Source: Paragonimus skrjabini miyazakii (Eukaryota; Platyhelminthes; Trematoda; Plagiorchiida; Troglotrematidae). Taken from it: a stretch of DNA of 64,000 nt. The notes beneath the pieces are model-generated. The model worked only from the letters and a program-made list of their open reading frames with translations, searched no databases and had not been told where the DNA came from. The position numbers were made by a program, and so were the translations under genes. Shown here piece after piece: positions 1 through 12,010 of this stretch (positions are counted from its first letter, which is position 1; each line of letters begins with the position of its first letter). The stretch lies in assembly GCA_014338405.1 (NCBI GenBank), contig JTDE01001367.1, forward strand, positions 61,195-125,194. The letters run 5' to 3'.

Positions 1-1410
1 CAAGATCCATTATAGCATAAGTGTTCTGCACTGAGAGTGCCTTGATTAGGTGAGTCTAATCAAAAGATGAGTTTCGTTATAGCTAGCATTTTAAAATGGT
101 TGAAACACATTGAACTGATTAGAGAGCCAGTTTTCAAAGTACCACAATGGTTAAAGTCCGATCGATATATCAGCATTCCTCATTCGTTCAAAGCCCTCAT
201 TGCTAGTTTAATCTATTTTCCTGGAATTTAATCATCACCACGGTTAGCCAATTCACACAAGGCGAACCACTTAAAGTGTACTCGATTCACTTACGGCAGC
301 CATGGATGGAATAGAACCTCTTTATGTAACTGCTTCTGAAGTGCCAACACTTTGAAAATCCAACATCATTCATTTCGACAGCAAAGATGTCCCACTAAAA
401 TAGGTATACCCATTAGAAGTGAAGCGAAGGGGTTGTAAGAAAGAATTTTTATAAATATATGCTTAGTGTTTGAATTCAGAAAACTTGGAGCACATCACAG
501 GAATTTTGAAGAACTGGAGACTTCTCACACAGAAGTTAGCGAGACATGTGACCGTCAAATAAATCACATTCTGCTGATCGGAATCAATTGTTTCTAAATG
601 AACAAAAGTGTGGTTGTACTGCCTGTTTGCAAAACTGTAATCAACATGCAACTTTCGTTTACTTTCCGTACACTCATAGTCTGGTCGATGAAGATAACTA
701 TTTTCACGAACGCTTAACCATTAAAGATAATAAACATTTTGAGTATAAAACAAACCGTATAATACACACTCAGTTCGGTCCAGTAGAAACTACCATAGAA
801 GTTTCACTCCAGTAATCCATTTCATTCAGTCTGGATATGAAACCCGTCTCAATACTCCCAACCAACTTCTTACGAACGAGACCTTGCTCTTCGGAACACT
901 TACTTCAAGTGTCAATACTTGGATGCCACTTATTCGGAAAACCCACAACGATTACATCGTTAACATGTATATACCGAACAGTAGTCGAGTGACTGAGTGA
1001 CTTGTACAAGTACTACCCCTAGAGCCGGTCAAAACAAACAGAGATCCAAAGTCTACATGTGTTTAAGTACGAGCAGTCCGATTTAAGGAATCAACAGTTG
1101 TACAACGGTGTAAGCTTCTGTCAAATGCGAATGAAAGCCAACTACCAATGCAAAACAATCCACTGCATCTAGAGTCAGAGGATCTACCAACGACCAGCTT
1201 AACACTGCGGACATAAACTTGGACTTCAGACGGTCAACTCACGGGTTTAGCCACAAACCAATGGAAAGAAGTCAGACAATCAACAAGACGATGCATCAAA
1301 AAGATGAATGGAGGGATTAATCAAACATAGACGGTCTGGGGTCATACAACGCTACAACAGAGTGGCAGGTTAACTGGCATATCATTGCACATAAGTGAAC
1401 AAATACTACA
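1..1410. other. Non-coding stretch, no gene recognised
   Basis: No convincing gene is seen. A possible 41-nt minus-strand exon (about 292-333) lies between a TTCAG acceptor and a GTAAGT donor, and reads as a short peptide containing EVLFHPWL. It is too short to assign. A cysteine-bearing open frame at 588-815 has no splice support. Confidence 0.3.
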
Positions 1411-1560
1411 AATTAGGTCAGCAACACACGGCTGCTTCATGAAAGTAAGTCAGATGTTCATCCAATGACTGCAACGAGGATAAGCACTACTGATGAGCCC
1501 TAACAAGCGCGAAGCTCCAGTCTAGTCCTTCTTTTCGCAAATAGCTCCCTGGAATCCAGA
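1411..1560 (+). mobile_element. Decayed Sm-alpha-like SINE
   Basis: This aligns by eye with the reverse complement of the two well-preserved SINE copies at 40.5 and 43.5 kb. Shared blocks are a 'gctgcttcatgaa' tRNA-related part, then 'gcactactgatgag', then 'gtctagtccttcttttcg', then 'ctggaatccag'. The tRNA-like head has deletions and the A and B boxes are no longer recognisable. It lies in plus orientation, opposite to the two good copies. It is an old copy and probably not transcribed. Confidence 0.75.
1484..1528 (+). ncRNA. Degenerate hammerhead ribozy­me remnant
   Basis: The CTGATGA core is intact, but the second core strand reads GAAG where GAAA is expected. Stem II is GCCC facing a non-complementary strand, so it is broken. 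Stem I (GCACTA against TAGTCC) still pairs at five of six positions. The position matches the hammerhead in the intact SINE copies, so this is a decayed ribozyme, probably inactive. Confidence 0.6.
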
Positions 1561-3399
1561 CAAACGTTGTTATCTAGAGGAAGATTGCAAAGGGAAGCTA
1601 GTAGCGCACGGCACACGTCCAACTAGGTGTGAAAGCATGAATGGGTCAAGGAATGAAGATGTCCGGTTCAGCAATATACCCACCAGCACAACGCGTCTTA
1701 AGAGACCTTCCTGTCAAAAAAATGGAAGCAGACACACCGTCGACTAATTTATGTCCGAAACCATTGACGCTAGCAAACATAATGAGAGGGCGAACACGCT
1801 GACCACTGAGAAGTCACTTGACAAGCGCCGTTCTCTTTGACAACCACTACGTAATTCCTCAGGTCTCATGTTTTATAAAGTGTGTTGAAACACAAGACCG
1901 CCCGTGTTTGACTTATCCGTCCATTCTCCTGTTTGACGCATCACGTCATCCGATCAGACCAGCACAGTACACTCCACGCGCTCGAACGTTGACTTTTGAC
2001 GGAGCAGCTGAGTTGCAGCAGCAATGTACGCAAATTTTCCATCACAGAACATCATTCGGAGTGCTACGACTTAGTTTCACCATAAAGAACACTGATCAGC
2101 GAATTGATAAAGGGAACTTGATTTCCACAAAGTAGTGAACGGGGACAGTCAGGTGGAACCATGGATGGTAGATTTCTGCTGATCCAATCAATAAGATGTG
2201 AGATTTCCGTGTACCTGGTGTAGATTCGCAACTCTCTGTTAGGGCGCATTCCACATTTGGACTTCGTTTCTGTCGCTCATTTGAGCCCAACTGAAACCCA
2301 GATTTTTTATTAAGTTGTCCTCTGGATTATCGAATCTATCGCATTAGGTATTAATAATCCATCTGCAAGTTTGATTCGTGTAACAGTTTGTTGAAACTAC
2401 ATTTAGAGACGTCAACTTCAAGCCACTGCTATAGGTCTGTTTCAAATCATTGGTGACTTTGATGAGTCTATCAAAATGCTGCAGTTATTGCACTCATTTT
2501 AGACTAGACCTGAAGTTTACATATGCGTTTATCTGATAGAAGCAGGGTTATTTCAATATCATGACACATCATCAATTAGGGAATAACTACTGCTCAGTAA
2601 AAGTTATGAATAATTCAGATGAACAGCTTTGTTGTTCTGCAGGTTTGGACAGTAATGGGCAAGGTCAACTGATGTCGAGTATCTGACCAAACCCAGTTTA
2701 AAAGGGGTATGACTCTTTCTCTCAAATTGTTGCATTTTTGCATGTGCCCAATAACTAAGTATGAAGCGGCTAGCAGAAAATAAAGTAATCTGTTTTTGTG
2801 TACCGATCGGTACCCACACTTGTCAATCATTTGTAAAGTTATCATTCCACTATCTTCTGCGCACCCCAATCGCTTTCGGCATATCCACCGATAATAACGA
2901 GCAATTTGAGTTTCTGTTATCGACCGACACCTTATGGGTGAACATCCATCAGATGTGGTTTTAACGATAGATGAGCAGAAGTTGAATGCAGAACGTTTTC
3001 GAAAACATGACCGCCGATGAGACAAAGATACATAGCGATTCTTTTCAATGAAAACCCTTGGTGAGTCGGTGCGGGGTTACCCCCAGAAAGTGTACCAATC
3101 AACACTTCGAGTAAACAGTGTGCAGGACTTCAAACCACGAACGACTTTGGGGACACAGGCAGTAACCTAACTGAATTACTCCGGACTTCTGTATCAGACA
3201 ACAGAAACAAAGTAGAGGATCTACTAATTCACAAATAAACCGTTCCAGACTCGATATCCTCTGCTTTCTTGAAAAGCTGCCACAGCGGATTAGCAGAATC
3301 GCTTGCATTACTTTTATTTGTTTCTTGGCAACTGCCTGTCTATCAAAAGCCTAGAATCAGTACAAAATCACACAACTTTTCAAAAATCAGTGCAAAGAT
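1561..3399. other. No recognisable gene; possible retroelement debris
   Basis: Base composition is less AT-rich than the surroundings and all three plus-strand frames contain stops. Open frames at 1818-2135 (plus) and 2615-3025 (minus) show no recognisable motif and no convincing splice sites. From about 3160 a weak CR1-like reading begins, so part of this stretch may be the 5' portion of the LINE that follows. Confidence 0.3.
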
Positions 3400-4445
3400 G
3401 ACCCAGCAAGATATCGATCAGAAGCGTTGCTTCCAGCGGCATCTGAAGTAACGGATTGTTCTTTCCGAGCAAAAATTGAAGACCTTAAACTCATCACCAA
3501 GAAGCCGCATGGCTTCCCTGAAAGATACTCGTGCATCACGAATCTACTGATTGCTCGTAACTTTTGGACGAAGGATACCGACACACGGCTGGCCACAGAC
3601 TTGATTTATCTCCAGTTTTACAGGGCCTTTGACAAAGATGTTTATTCAGTTTTGTTGCGGAAACTCGGCAGTTGTGGTGTTGATGATCGCTTATCTGGCT
3701 AGAGGACTGTCTGACTGAACGTAGATGCAACCTCAAGCTGAATGGACAGCTGTCAGAGTGCGTCCCAACAAACGGCGGCGTTCCACAAGGAAGGGTCATA
3801 GGACCACTGCTATTCATTCGCTTAGATCTTGAACTACCTAGTATAGTAACGTTGTTAGTGTTGCTCTGAGCCGAAAACCGGCGAATTCTAGAGTACTTGG
3901 AATATGTGGTGACTTTACAGAACGGTTTGAACTGCCTAAATCAGTGGTCTATAAGAAATAACTCTCCGTTTAGACTGGACAATTGTAAAATCAAGCACGT
4001 TTCTGACCAAAGTTATACTCGCTATTACGTTGGCGACACAAAGCTGCTCGTCTCAATATGTGAACAAGACCTAGACACCATGGTTGCAGATAGCTTGAGT
4101 TTGTCTACAACATGTGTTATCATGGCGAAAAAGGCACGACTAGTCTTGAACCTTCCAGAAAGAATCTGCGGAAACTTCCCTTCTGAAGTGTTTCCAATTT
4201 GTTAACTTCCATAATCCGTCCACACCTGGAAACGAAGATGGACTTGGCACCTACTGAAATTGTTGAGATACAGCTTACTAGACAAATTTTGAGTCTCAAA
4301 AAAGCCCTACCGATAAAGACTGGCATAATTAGGCCACTTACCAAAGAATTACAGATATCCCAGGGATAACCTAGCTCTTACGTACAAAATACTGTACACC
4401 CCGGGTCAGTCACTGACATATCCCTCTTCACGCAGTTTGATATCT
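3400..4445 (+). mobile_element. Degenerate CR1-like non-LTR retrotransposon fragment
   Basis: This is a reverse-transcriptase fragment with frameshifts and stops. Frame one (3427-3702) gives HGFPERYSCITNLL, then DLIYLQFYRAFDKDVYSVLL, the fingers/palm region with the first catalytic aspartate context (family form: DFSKAFD). A shifted frame then gives CLTERRCNLKLNGQ and GGVPQGRVIGPLLF, matching the conserved VPQGSVLGPLLF block. The FADD catalytic block that should follow (about 3840-3900) is missing. The next frame (3897-4205) gives LQNGLNCLNQWSIRNN, the LQ-DL--L--WS block, and the thumb region continues to about 4400 (RYPRDNLALTYKIL). The block order is that of CR1/Jockey LINEs such as the schistosome SR1/Perere elements. 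It cannot encode an active enzyme. Confidence 0.9.
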
Positions 4446-4973
4446 AGTATTCCAGTTGTGTCCCACGGTATAATTATCACGTTGTCATTGAAAATGTAAC
4501 ACAATCACTTGGACCAATACTTCCAGGCGGGGCACTACTAAACGAAATCTTCTCATGTACAGTATGCACTCACGCTTGTAATTAGCTATGGTTGAAATGC
4601 GTTAACTCACATATCCCAGCAGTCGTTTGCTAAGCTTTCGTTTTGCGCCTCTCAGGATACAGAACTATTCCTGCTTTAACCCAAAATTATGTAGTCAGTA
4701 AATATAGATCAAGTTCTGGTTCGCCATAGCCATATGTGGAAAGTTCCCACTTACGGATTTGTACAATTTAACGAGTTATCGTGAGAACAAGCCAAGTTAG
4801 TTCAGAAAGAATGCTCCTCTGTTTCCATCTGAAAGGATTTGACCCACAATGTCTCCGAGATATTCTTGGCAGGTATAGTTGAGGGAAAATCTCAGGAACT
4901 CTTTGGTTCTAGTAAAATCAAGTAATCAGTGGATTACCGAAACTCACTTGCTCGTTTTTTGCCGTTACCATGT
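4446..4973. other. Intergenic, nothing recognised
   Basis: The end of the LINE fades out here. No open frame, repeat or RNA gene was recognised. Confidence 0.4.
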
Positions 4974-5252
4974 CTAATATGGGGCAACTTCGAGCTTTCC
5001 TGAAGGAAATATACATTTAAGCATCTTCTGGCAAAACGTTTCACTAAACATCACATGCCGTTCTTCAGAATGAATCAACTTCAATGGCACTGGGCAAACT
5101 TGAACATTCATGAACGGGAACTCTGGGATTAATGATAAGTATTTCGCCATCAAGTACAAATGTTCAAACTCAACTGAATAATGCAAATTCCGACGCCGTA
5201 AGAATTGTTTTAATCGCAAAACTTTTGTTAAGAATGGATTGTCCACATGGTT
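4974..5252 (-). CDS. Candidate terminal exon, unknown protein
   Basis: A 92-codon frame ends in TAG and begins in phase 0 directly after an acceptor (minus-strand ...gcgtaatttatag). Residue use is balanced and protein-like: a basic segment near the start (KQFLRRRNLHYS), then mixed hydrophobic/polar sequence (LIPEFPFMNVQVCPVPLKL), with no low complexity. No family was recognised. No clear AATAAA follows soon after the stop. The exon could end earlier at an internal GT. It may belong to the same minus-strand gene as the exons at 7.6-8.8 kb or to a separate one. Confidence 0.45.
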   Translation of the reverse strand, partial: NHVDNPFLTKVLRLKQFLRRRNLHYSVEFEHLYLMAKYLSLIPEFPFMNVQVCPVPLKLIHSEERHVMFSETFCQKMLKCIFPSGKLEVAPY

Positions 5253-7629
5253 CTATAAATTACGCCTTCCTTCCAACAGTCAGTGATTCTTATGATAACT
5301 CATAAGGGAAACCTGCTTTAATCACACGTGATTTGCAACTAATCGGGAAAGAATGGACGGACTGCAGCGACAGCGTAGTGTGTCACTATCTCTTAGCCAA
5401 AAGTGAATCCTCATGTACAAGCAACTAGAAGGTCTATTCATATGAAGGATGCTTAGAGAGATGTCAAGTTCTGGAAGGTCTTCGAATGCCGAAAATGCTA
5501 GGAGTGTAAGAAAACCTGACTTTATAGGTTGGTAAAAGTGTGAGGTTTACCCAATACTACCTAGTTTCAGGTTTTGTCCCAAGAAACGTGACCCAGAATT
5601 TTCGTGAACAACAGCTGTAAGAGCAGTTAATAGATCGCATACGTGTGTTTGCAGAGTCCAGGTGTCCTGTTATCACCGTCTAGCTCACGCGCACCTCATC
5701 TGCACAGCCGTTCTGTTACCACCGGCGGCAAGTGCATTTGAATCTGTCCGACACACGATTTCTCCCAAATAGGTACAGTAACACAACTGTCAATTAAACA
5801 ATGCTACCTTTCAATGTGGTCATTCCTGAGAAATAGGCACTTTCTCACAGACTGCACGGTGACTACTTAGAGAGCTTTTGAATGTACAAGAATGTGCAAG
5901 AAACAACCTGTTCTGTAGTAGTCACGCATAGCGTTCGTAAATGGTATAGCATTGTATGTCTGTAACATTCTATATGCAATTTTATTATTCAATATCATTG
6001 TTACAGCTTTAACTTTTACAATATGTGGTCATACACCATACAATGCTATCTGAATTTAAGCGATTACGGTCCGAAAAAGGTGCGGCTCAAGTCTGTTCGA
6101 CTATTGACTTTTTAACGTGTTAGAAAATTTAGCTCAGGTCTGAACGTATTTCCAACAGTATAATTCTATTTTCACACCGGTTGAAAAACAGTCAAAGAAA
6201 CTGAAACAAACCCTAGGTTGAAATGTTTTTTATGTAATTTTTCTGACTCCAGATTAAACACATCCACTTTTTATGACAGCTCAGAAAAGGGCACACTACT
6301 ATTTTTTCAATACCCACTGGATAGACGAACACATCCGGTCTCAATACCATTCCGAAATTGCTTACGGCTATACAGATAATAATCGAAACATTTCTGCTGT
6401 CTGTTATTGCCCACCTACACACATACACAAGTACGTGTATCTCATAACCCGTTTCAATATCTATTAATGTAACGTTATTCAATTTTTTTTCGGCCCGTAG
6501 TTTCCTACGACTAGTTGTAAGATGAATTTTTTCATTGATATGTTAATCTTTTCAAGTACACTAGAAAGTGCCTGATTAGACAACCGGTAAATCTGTTCAG
6601 TAGGTTAGTCTGTCCAAACTGGCTACAAGGTAATCGTTTCCAAATTTTAAACTGGTTGACACGGGAAAATCAAACAACAAAACATGACTTAATTTACAAC
6701 AAAAGCTGTTAGGTTTTGTAACAGATATATCAAACACTCCAGTGTGACATGATAGCACAGTATGTAACATTCCCTTTTCTGTTTATAAATTAACCCCATA
6801 CACTACTAGGCCATATGCACATTGAACTGTTAATTTATTGAATCAACGCAATCATTACAAGCCAGGAAATCAGAAATATATTCATTGTAGTACATGAGAC
6901 TGATAACCTTCAGGTCAGTGTGAAACATACGGAATAAAATGTTATAGTGGCGCTTACGAGTAAGAATGTGCAAAGAGTTTTATTTCTTTACTGGTTTTCG
7001 GGTCAACTCATTAAATTCTGATTAAACAAGACAAGTAAGTTAAAACGTGGTTAACTAGGTGGCTACATTCTTCCTCATTCAAAACTCACCCACGTTTCCG
7101 TGTATTTTGAATTTCTTTTTAAGACTCCGATAAACACCTTCTGATTAATCACATCTTCAAAGTGGATATCAAGGACTCTTTTCAGAAAGTATAAATGTCA
7201 ATCTTATTGGTTATGGTCAAGTTCTGAACAGGGAGCCATCGTGCTGAACTTGTTCAGTAACCACAGTTAACATCTCTTGCCGAAGTTTTGTTCAAATTGA
7301 TCCAATTTCAGAAGCGGGGTGCGCACTACAATTTTCGTTTTGATTAATGTGAAATGTTTACATTGAAACTGCCACTTGAGCTGGTATTTGTCGACTACTT
7401 CCCAATTAAGCGAATCTAATCATCGTCATCAGTAAAGACTCAGAAGTTTTTTCAAAATCATTAAGCATTTGCTTCCCTCAAAACAAACTGTCTAGAAAGA
7501 CAATTCGTACGCTGTAACACTAGGTAGCTCTTGGCTGCTAGTAACCAGCCTAAACCGTCCGTTAAAATCAATGGCTACCAAAAAGCTGTCTAGTATGAAT
7601 CGCTGTCATTCTTAAGGCCTGGCCTTAGA
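5253..7629. other. Long AT-rich non-coding stretch
   Basis: No gene recognised. Small open frames at 6213-6482 lack splice support and codon bias. It could be an intron or intergenic sequence. Confidence 0.35.
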
Positions 7630-7836
7630 TCAAACGAGAATACTGTTTTCACTACCCAATAAGTCCGCGAAAGAAGAACGCAGTTTGTTAAACTTCGGGT
7701 AAGGAATAAACATTGGCATAACCTTAAAACTGACCATTTCATTCTTCTTCATACGATAGTCGATGATGAAATGGTGTACATTAACCAATTCACAAACATT
7801 GTGATAGAGACTAGGACGAATATACAAGGTGATGAA
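7630..7836 (-). CDS. Candidate terminal exon, unknown protein
   Basis: This frame encodes 68 residues followed by TGA. It reads as ordinary globular protein (for example HNVCELVNVHHFIIDYRMKK, then PMFIPYPKFNKLRSSFADLL). It starts in phase 0 after a purine-rich, hence weak, acceptor (ggaaaggatag). The exon at 8734-8803 ends in phase 0, so the two can be joined in frame as the last exons of one minus-strand gene. No domain was recognised. Confidence 0.45.
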   Translation of the reverse strand, partial: FITLYIRPSLYHNVCELVNVHHFIIDYRMKKNEMVSFKVMPMFIPYPKFNKLRSSFADLLGSENSILV

Positions 7837-8733
7837 CTATCCTTTCCTGTGGTTTCTTTGGGTTTGTGTTCAGGTTATAAACATGTTCGATTGTACTATC
7901 AGAAACTTGTTATTGGCCATTAGATTCCTGCTACCGTGCAGATTTTGCTAGAAAACCAAATCCGATTATTCAGAATGTCGCACCATTCCTGAAGGATTAT
8001 TCATCCGAAACAATTGAGAAAACTTGAGCCATTCTTCTGCTCTCATTTCGCAACTCTCAGTAAATGGAAGTAAGTTGCTATGGTCGTCTAAAGTGTGGAC
8101 GGTAGTACACGCTCATAACTTACCGACTGTGGCCTATCCCTCCCAAAAAACGTACACAGTACTCAAGCACGCTCAATTTTGAGTTGTTGTAAGGGACTAA
8201 TGTCATTACCTCTGTGAGCTGCGTGTACAACTTTCTTTCCTATCAATTCTCACCAAAGTGGTCGACTCCAGAGTAGCACATGATCCATTACGGTTGTTAG
8301 CTATCGATGTACCAGAATCCTTGAGTGTAGGGAATACTAAACGTGGATGAATAAAAATAACAGGCGTGAATATATTTTTCCAAGGTCTAGGTCTGTAGAA
8401 TGACCTAAATTAAATGTGCGAGACCCGCACTGGGTCATTACATTATTCTATCACATCTACGGTGGCGTTGTGAGTAATCATTTAATCTAAAACTGTTTGG
8501 TATATGTCCTCTCAGTAGCCCTCTATAGAAAATACTCTGCTTACCAGTGGAAAATAGAATAGATGCCATAAAAACCAAGATCACTTTTATCAATTGTAAT
8601 CATTTTTGAGAGAGTTGATGGAGCACACATGTTTTCTCCGATTCTCAACATCTGTCAGGGAATTTAAAAAAAGAACTGAACGGTAACGTTCGGATAGACT
8701 ACTGCAGATTGTTAGTAGAATGATATAACTCAC

Positions 8734-8803
8734 CTGTAAGAAGCTGAGCATTGGCACCTTATCGATTAAATGTGACTTCAAGAGCTGTTTGTAGTTGCGA
8801 GCT
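8734..8803 (-). CDS. Candidate internal exon, unknown gene
   Basis: This 70-nt exon has a strong donor (TTACAG|gtgagt) and a usable acceptor (gattgtttaaag). It encodes 23 codons after one leading base, including NYKQLLKSHLIDKVPMLSFL. It ends in phase 0 and is compatible with the exon at 7630-7836. No family was recognised. Confidence 0.4.
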
Positions 8804-9582
8804 CTTTAAACAATCTGAGCCAATATAAGGCTGCATACACTTCGGTGTTGCCCAAAGAATGTGTACACAACATCCCGCTCAAAGGATGTCTCAGGTGAAA
8901 GAACCGAACAAGCATACAATGAACACGCCTCAGTTCCTAAGTGAAAACAACAGCTGTACAGAACGTCAACCCTATAATACAAGTACTTTAATTCAGAAGA
9001 CTACTCAAAACCACTGCAATAATCAGCATCAAACGCCTTCCTGCTCTCTTTCGTTTGCTGTACACAGGGGCTTGTCATTTCAAACCTGGATGCTGTCTGT
9101 GTCATCGGAAACCAGTACCTCTGCCGTGACCACAAAGACGCTCGGGATTTAAAGCCTCTTATTACTATTCATTACAAAGCAAGCAAAAAACTATCAAGTG
9201 CACAAGCACTAGTTTTCACGGTTGACATGCATCAACACCTTTGGCAGTTGTTCATCGTAAATCTATCTGATGATTCCTCACATATAGTACACGCGCGCGT
9301 TTCTAATGAACGTTTCTAGGTGTTAGTCTTCTTGACGTTAAAACCCCGTCTATTAGTTTCCTCACATTCGACTCACGTCATACAACTGACAAGCGAAGGT
9401 GTACGTTTACAACAGTATGATATTTTCGTTGCCGGCTCTATTTCTAGTAACCCCTATACAATCAGCTATGACGGATGATCTCATATCGACTGACTTCACA
9501 TCACCTACCATCTTCAAGAAGCTAGCAACGTTTCATGGCACTAAGTCTCCAGGATATTGGTTCACATATTATTCGTTAACAG
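8804..9582. other. Non-coding, no gene recognised
   Basis: A plus-strand open frame at 8859-9152 is rich in Gln, Asn, Thr and Ser but has no clear splice sites. A second frame (9399-9587) overlaps the next exon out of frame. Neither is annotated as coding. Confidence 0.3.
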
Positions 9583-11130
9583 AGTAATCTGTCGACAAAC
9601 TATCTTGACGACTGTGCAAAATATTCTAACGTTCTCAATGCGAGGACGGATTTTACAAAGATGGAACAGTTTGTGTCGTGGTACTCGTCCTTGAAAGTGG
9701 TGAGTAAACTAAGCGTGCTGACTACATATCGATAGCATATCTGTTTCCGTTTTTTTAAATCCAAGAGTTCATGCTTATCGACTGATCGCGCTAACGCCTT
9801 GACAAACTTTCATTGCTGTCCGACATTTGACATGGATGCTATAAATGATTCCTATACTTAATTTTCCAACTTCATGAGACCCAATTGCAAAAAATCGGAA
9901 CTTCAGTTGGATTCATATCTGCAACAGAAGCACCATGCTTGAGCATGATGAACTCTGTATCAAATAAGCTGGGAAGCTATGCCGAAAGCTCAAACATTTC
10001 ACATTCGCACTAAGCTATTAGCTCAACTCTCAGTGCCATACAGAAATCATCAAATAACTCGGCGGACTGACTTCCCATGCAGGATTTTTTAAAAACTTCA
10101 TGGGGGAATTCATCAACGCCACTGCTGAGCACTGAACTTGTGTTACTTATAAACAGTGTAGCAGTGTTGCTGATCCGAATCTGGCCGAAACCCAAATTTT
10201 TCGCAAGTGAGTCTCAATGGAAATTTGAAAACAACCACATTACTTATTTGTTATTTGCTGCAAACAACTGATATAAACGGCTGACGAAGACAAGTCAGGT
10301 AATATTACCTCAACAGTTATGCTGCTGTAAAATTCGCCCCAGTAGACCATTCAAGTTCCCTCGTGCAACTTCCTTAGTATGGGATGGATGACCTGTTACT
10401 TCGGTCGCTCACGGACTATCCCAAGATTCGCCGCATTAGCGAAAATTAAATCATATACTCCGCGATTACTACTGTGTTAACAGCGGTAAACCAAAAGTTA
10501 TTCTCCCCTCCCCCGAAATCTCATGACTCCTTAAATCTCCAACTGCTGTTATACACTGAGGAGAAAGATAGCTGGTACACACACAGAGGAAGACAGAAAG
10601 TGAGAAACAATGGATAGAAGGGGACGTCTAGCATTGTTTAGCTGCGACCTCTTAGCTGCCGGTAATACAATGGAGTGTAAGGTGACATCCTGTCTGTACC
10701 TGTACTGTACGAGTACTTTCCTGTCAACAAAACTTTAATTACTTTGGTTGTCAACTAAAATGCTGCAGACGTTTCGCTGTGAAAGCTTTTCGAAAAATTT
10801 GCACACTTTGATGAACCCTCATCACGAGTGAGACAACCAAGGCTGTCCTAATCATCCCGTCAAAGATATTGCTTTCATTGATAAGAAGGTACGTAAAACG
10901 AAAAGGCTCATCACACCCTGTTACAAAACATTGTGTCCAAAAGGAGGTGTTTTTAGATGGAAAATGGCTTCAAAAGATCAACTGAACACTACTCACAAAT
11001 GACTGCAAACTTTATATCTGAGTTGATCTTTTCAGCCAGAAACCTTCTAAGGGAGACTGTGAATTCGAGTTTTTCTTATTATTGCAAGGGATTACCAGTA
11101 GTGTATATCCGTGTGATGGCTTGGAATTGA
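9583..11130 (+). CDS. Candidate three-exon gene 3' part, one membrane segment
   Basis: Three plus-strand exons join with matching phase. They are 9583-9699 (acceptor tattcgttaacag, donor GTG|gtgagt, 39 codons, phase 0), 10083-10206 (acceptor cttcccatgcag, donor GCAA|gtgagt, ends in phase 1) and 11036-11130 (acceptor gatcttttcag, two leading bases, ends in TGA). The first exon gives a soluble-looking segment (NYLDDCAKYSNVLNARTDF). The second contains a probable membrane helix (LVLLINSVAVLLIRIW). The third gives a short C-terminus (NLLRETVNSSFSYYCKGLP) with a potential N-glycosylation site. Upstream exons are missing. No family was recognised. The last exon could instead splice onward at CCA|gtagtg to the phase-0 exon at 11831. 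Confidence 0.45.
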
Positions 11131-11830
11131 ATAGTCATTGTACTACTGTGCGACTGATCTCATAGTAAGATTGTCTATTAATAATGTATCATATATGAGT
11201 CGATCTGCGTACATTGCATTCTTTTCCAAGGGTCTCGTTTCGAACCTCCGTTTAGCCAAATCACAGTCGCTTTATCGTGGAGTAACTACTGAAACTATAG
11301 CACATCAGATGATTCACCTGATTTACAGGAAACACTGGTTTGGTATCCAGGTGTGCCAATTCTAGAACAAACTGTCTGAATTTGTTTTATCAAGGTCGTC
11401 AGCTGATTATTCTGGGCGTATATTCGACGCACACACCCAAGCCACCAAACCAAGTTATCAAGTAGCTTGACTATCATGTGCAATTCGGCAAGGTGAAGTT
11501 GCACTCGAACTTTCACTAATAGCGCGATTCACCCATTATTTACTATAAGCTGCATACCATATGTTTGATAGGTTGCAGCTGGGGTTTCTTTATTGCTAGA
11601 TCATTTTATCTTCTCCCCGGTTAATCTTCATCACACTACTGAGGTTGCTAATTTTCCCAAGGCGTTTGACAGAGACGATTCTAATGCCCACCAATACCTG
11701 TGTCTAAGTCATTCAAAGCCAACTCAGAGTTACTTATATATATATATATTGTTATATACAATGTCATATATAATATATACGCAATAAAAGGTATAAACCA
11801 TGAAATCTGAATAAATTCCACACTTTGCAG
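11131..11830. other. Non-coding with AT microsatellite
   Basis: A (TA)n tract lies near 11735-11752. No other feature was recognised. Confidence 0.4.
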
Positions 11831-12010
11831 AAACCACAGTCACTAACAGTCATGTCAAAGCGTCTTGAAGTGATAAGTTATTCTTGCAGTATTCCAAATC
11901 AGCAGAATAACAGTCATTATGTTCCTCTCACATACACGAAGATCAGCGGAAAGCACACAGTCCGGAAAGGGTTTCATAGTAATGATTACCTTCAAAAAGC
12001 TGTGAACTGA
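11831..12010 (+). CDS. Candidate terminal exon, unknown protein
   Basis: Sixty codons including TGA start in phase 0 immediately after a good acceptor (ccacactttgcag). The peptide is basic and polar (KPQSLTVMSKRLEVISYSCS, later KISGKHTVRKGFHSNDYL), with no recognised domain. It could be the true last exon of the gene at 9583-11130 if that gene uses the alternative donor at CCA|gtagtg. Confidence 0.4.
   Translation, partial: KPQSLTVMSKRLEVISYSCSIPNQQNNSHYVPLTYTKISGKHTVRKGFHSNDYLQKAVN

Noticed and set aside
10010..10195. Minus-strand 61-codon frame opposite the exon at 10083-10206
   Set aside because: No minus-strand splice sites, whereas the plus strand has a good acceptor and donor with agreeing phases.
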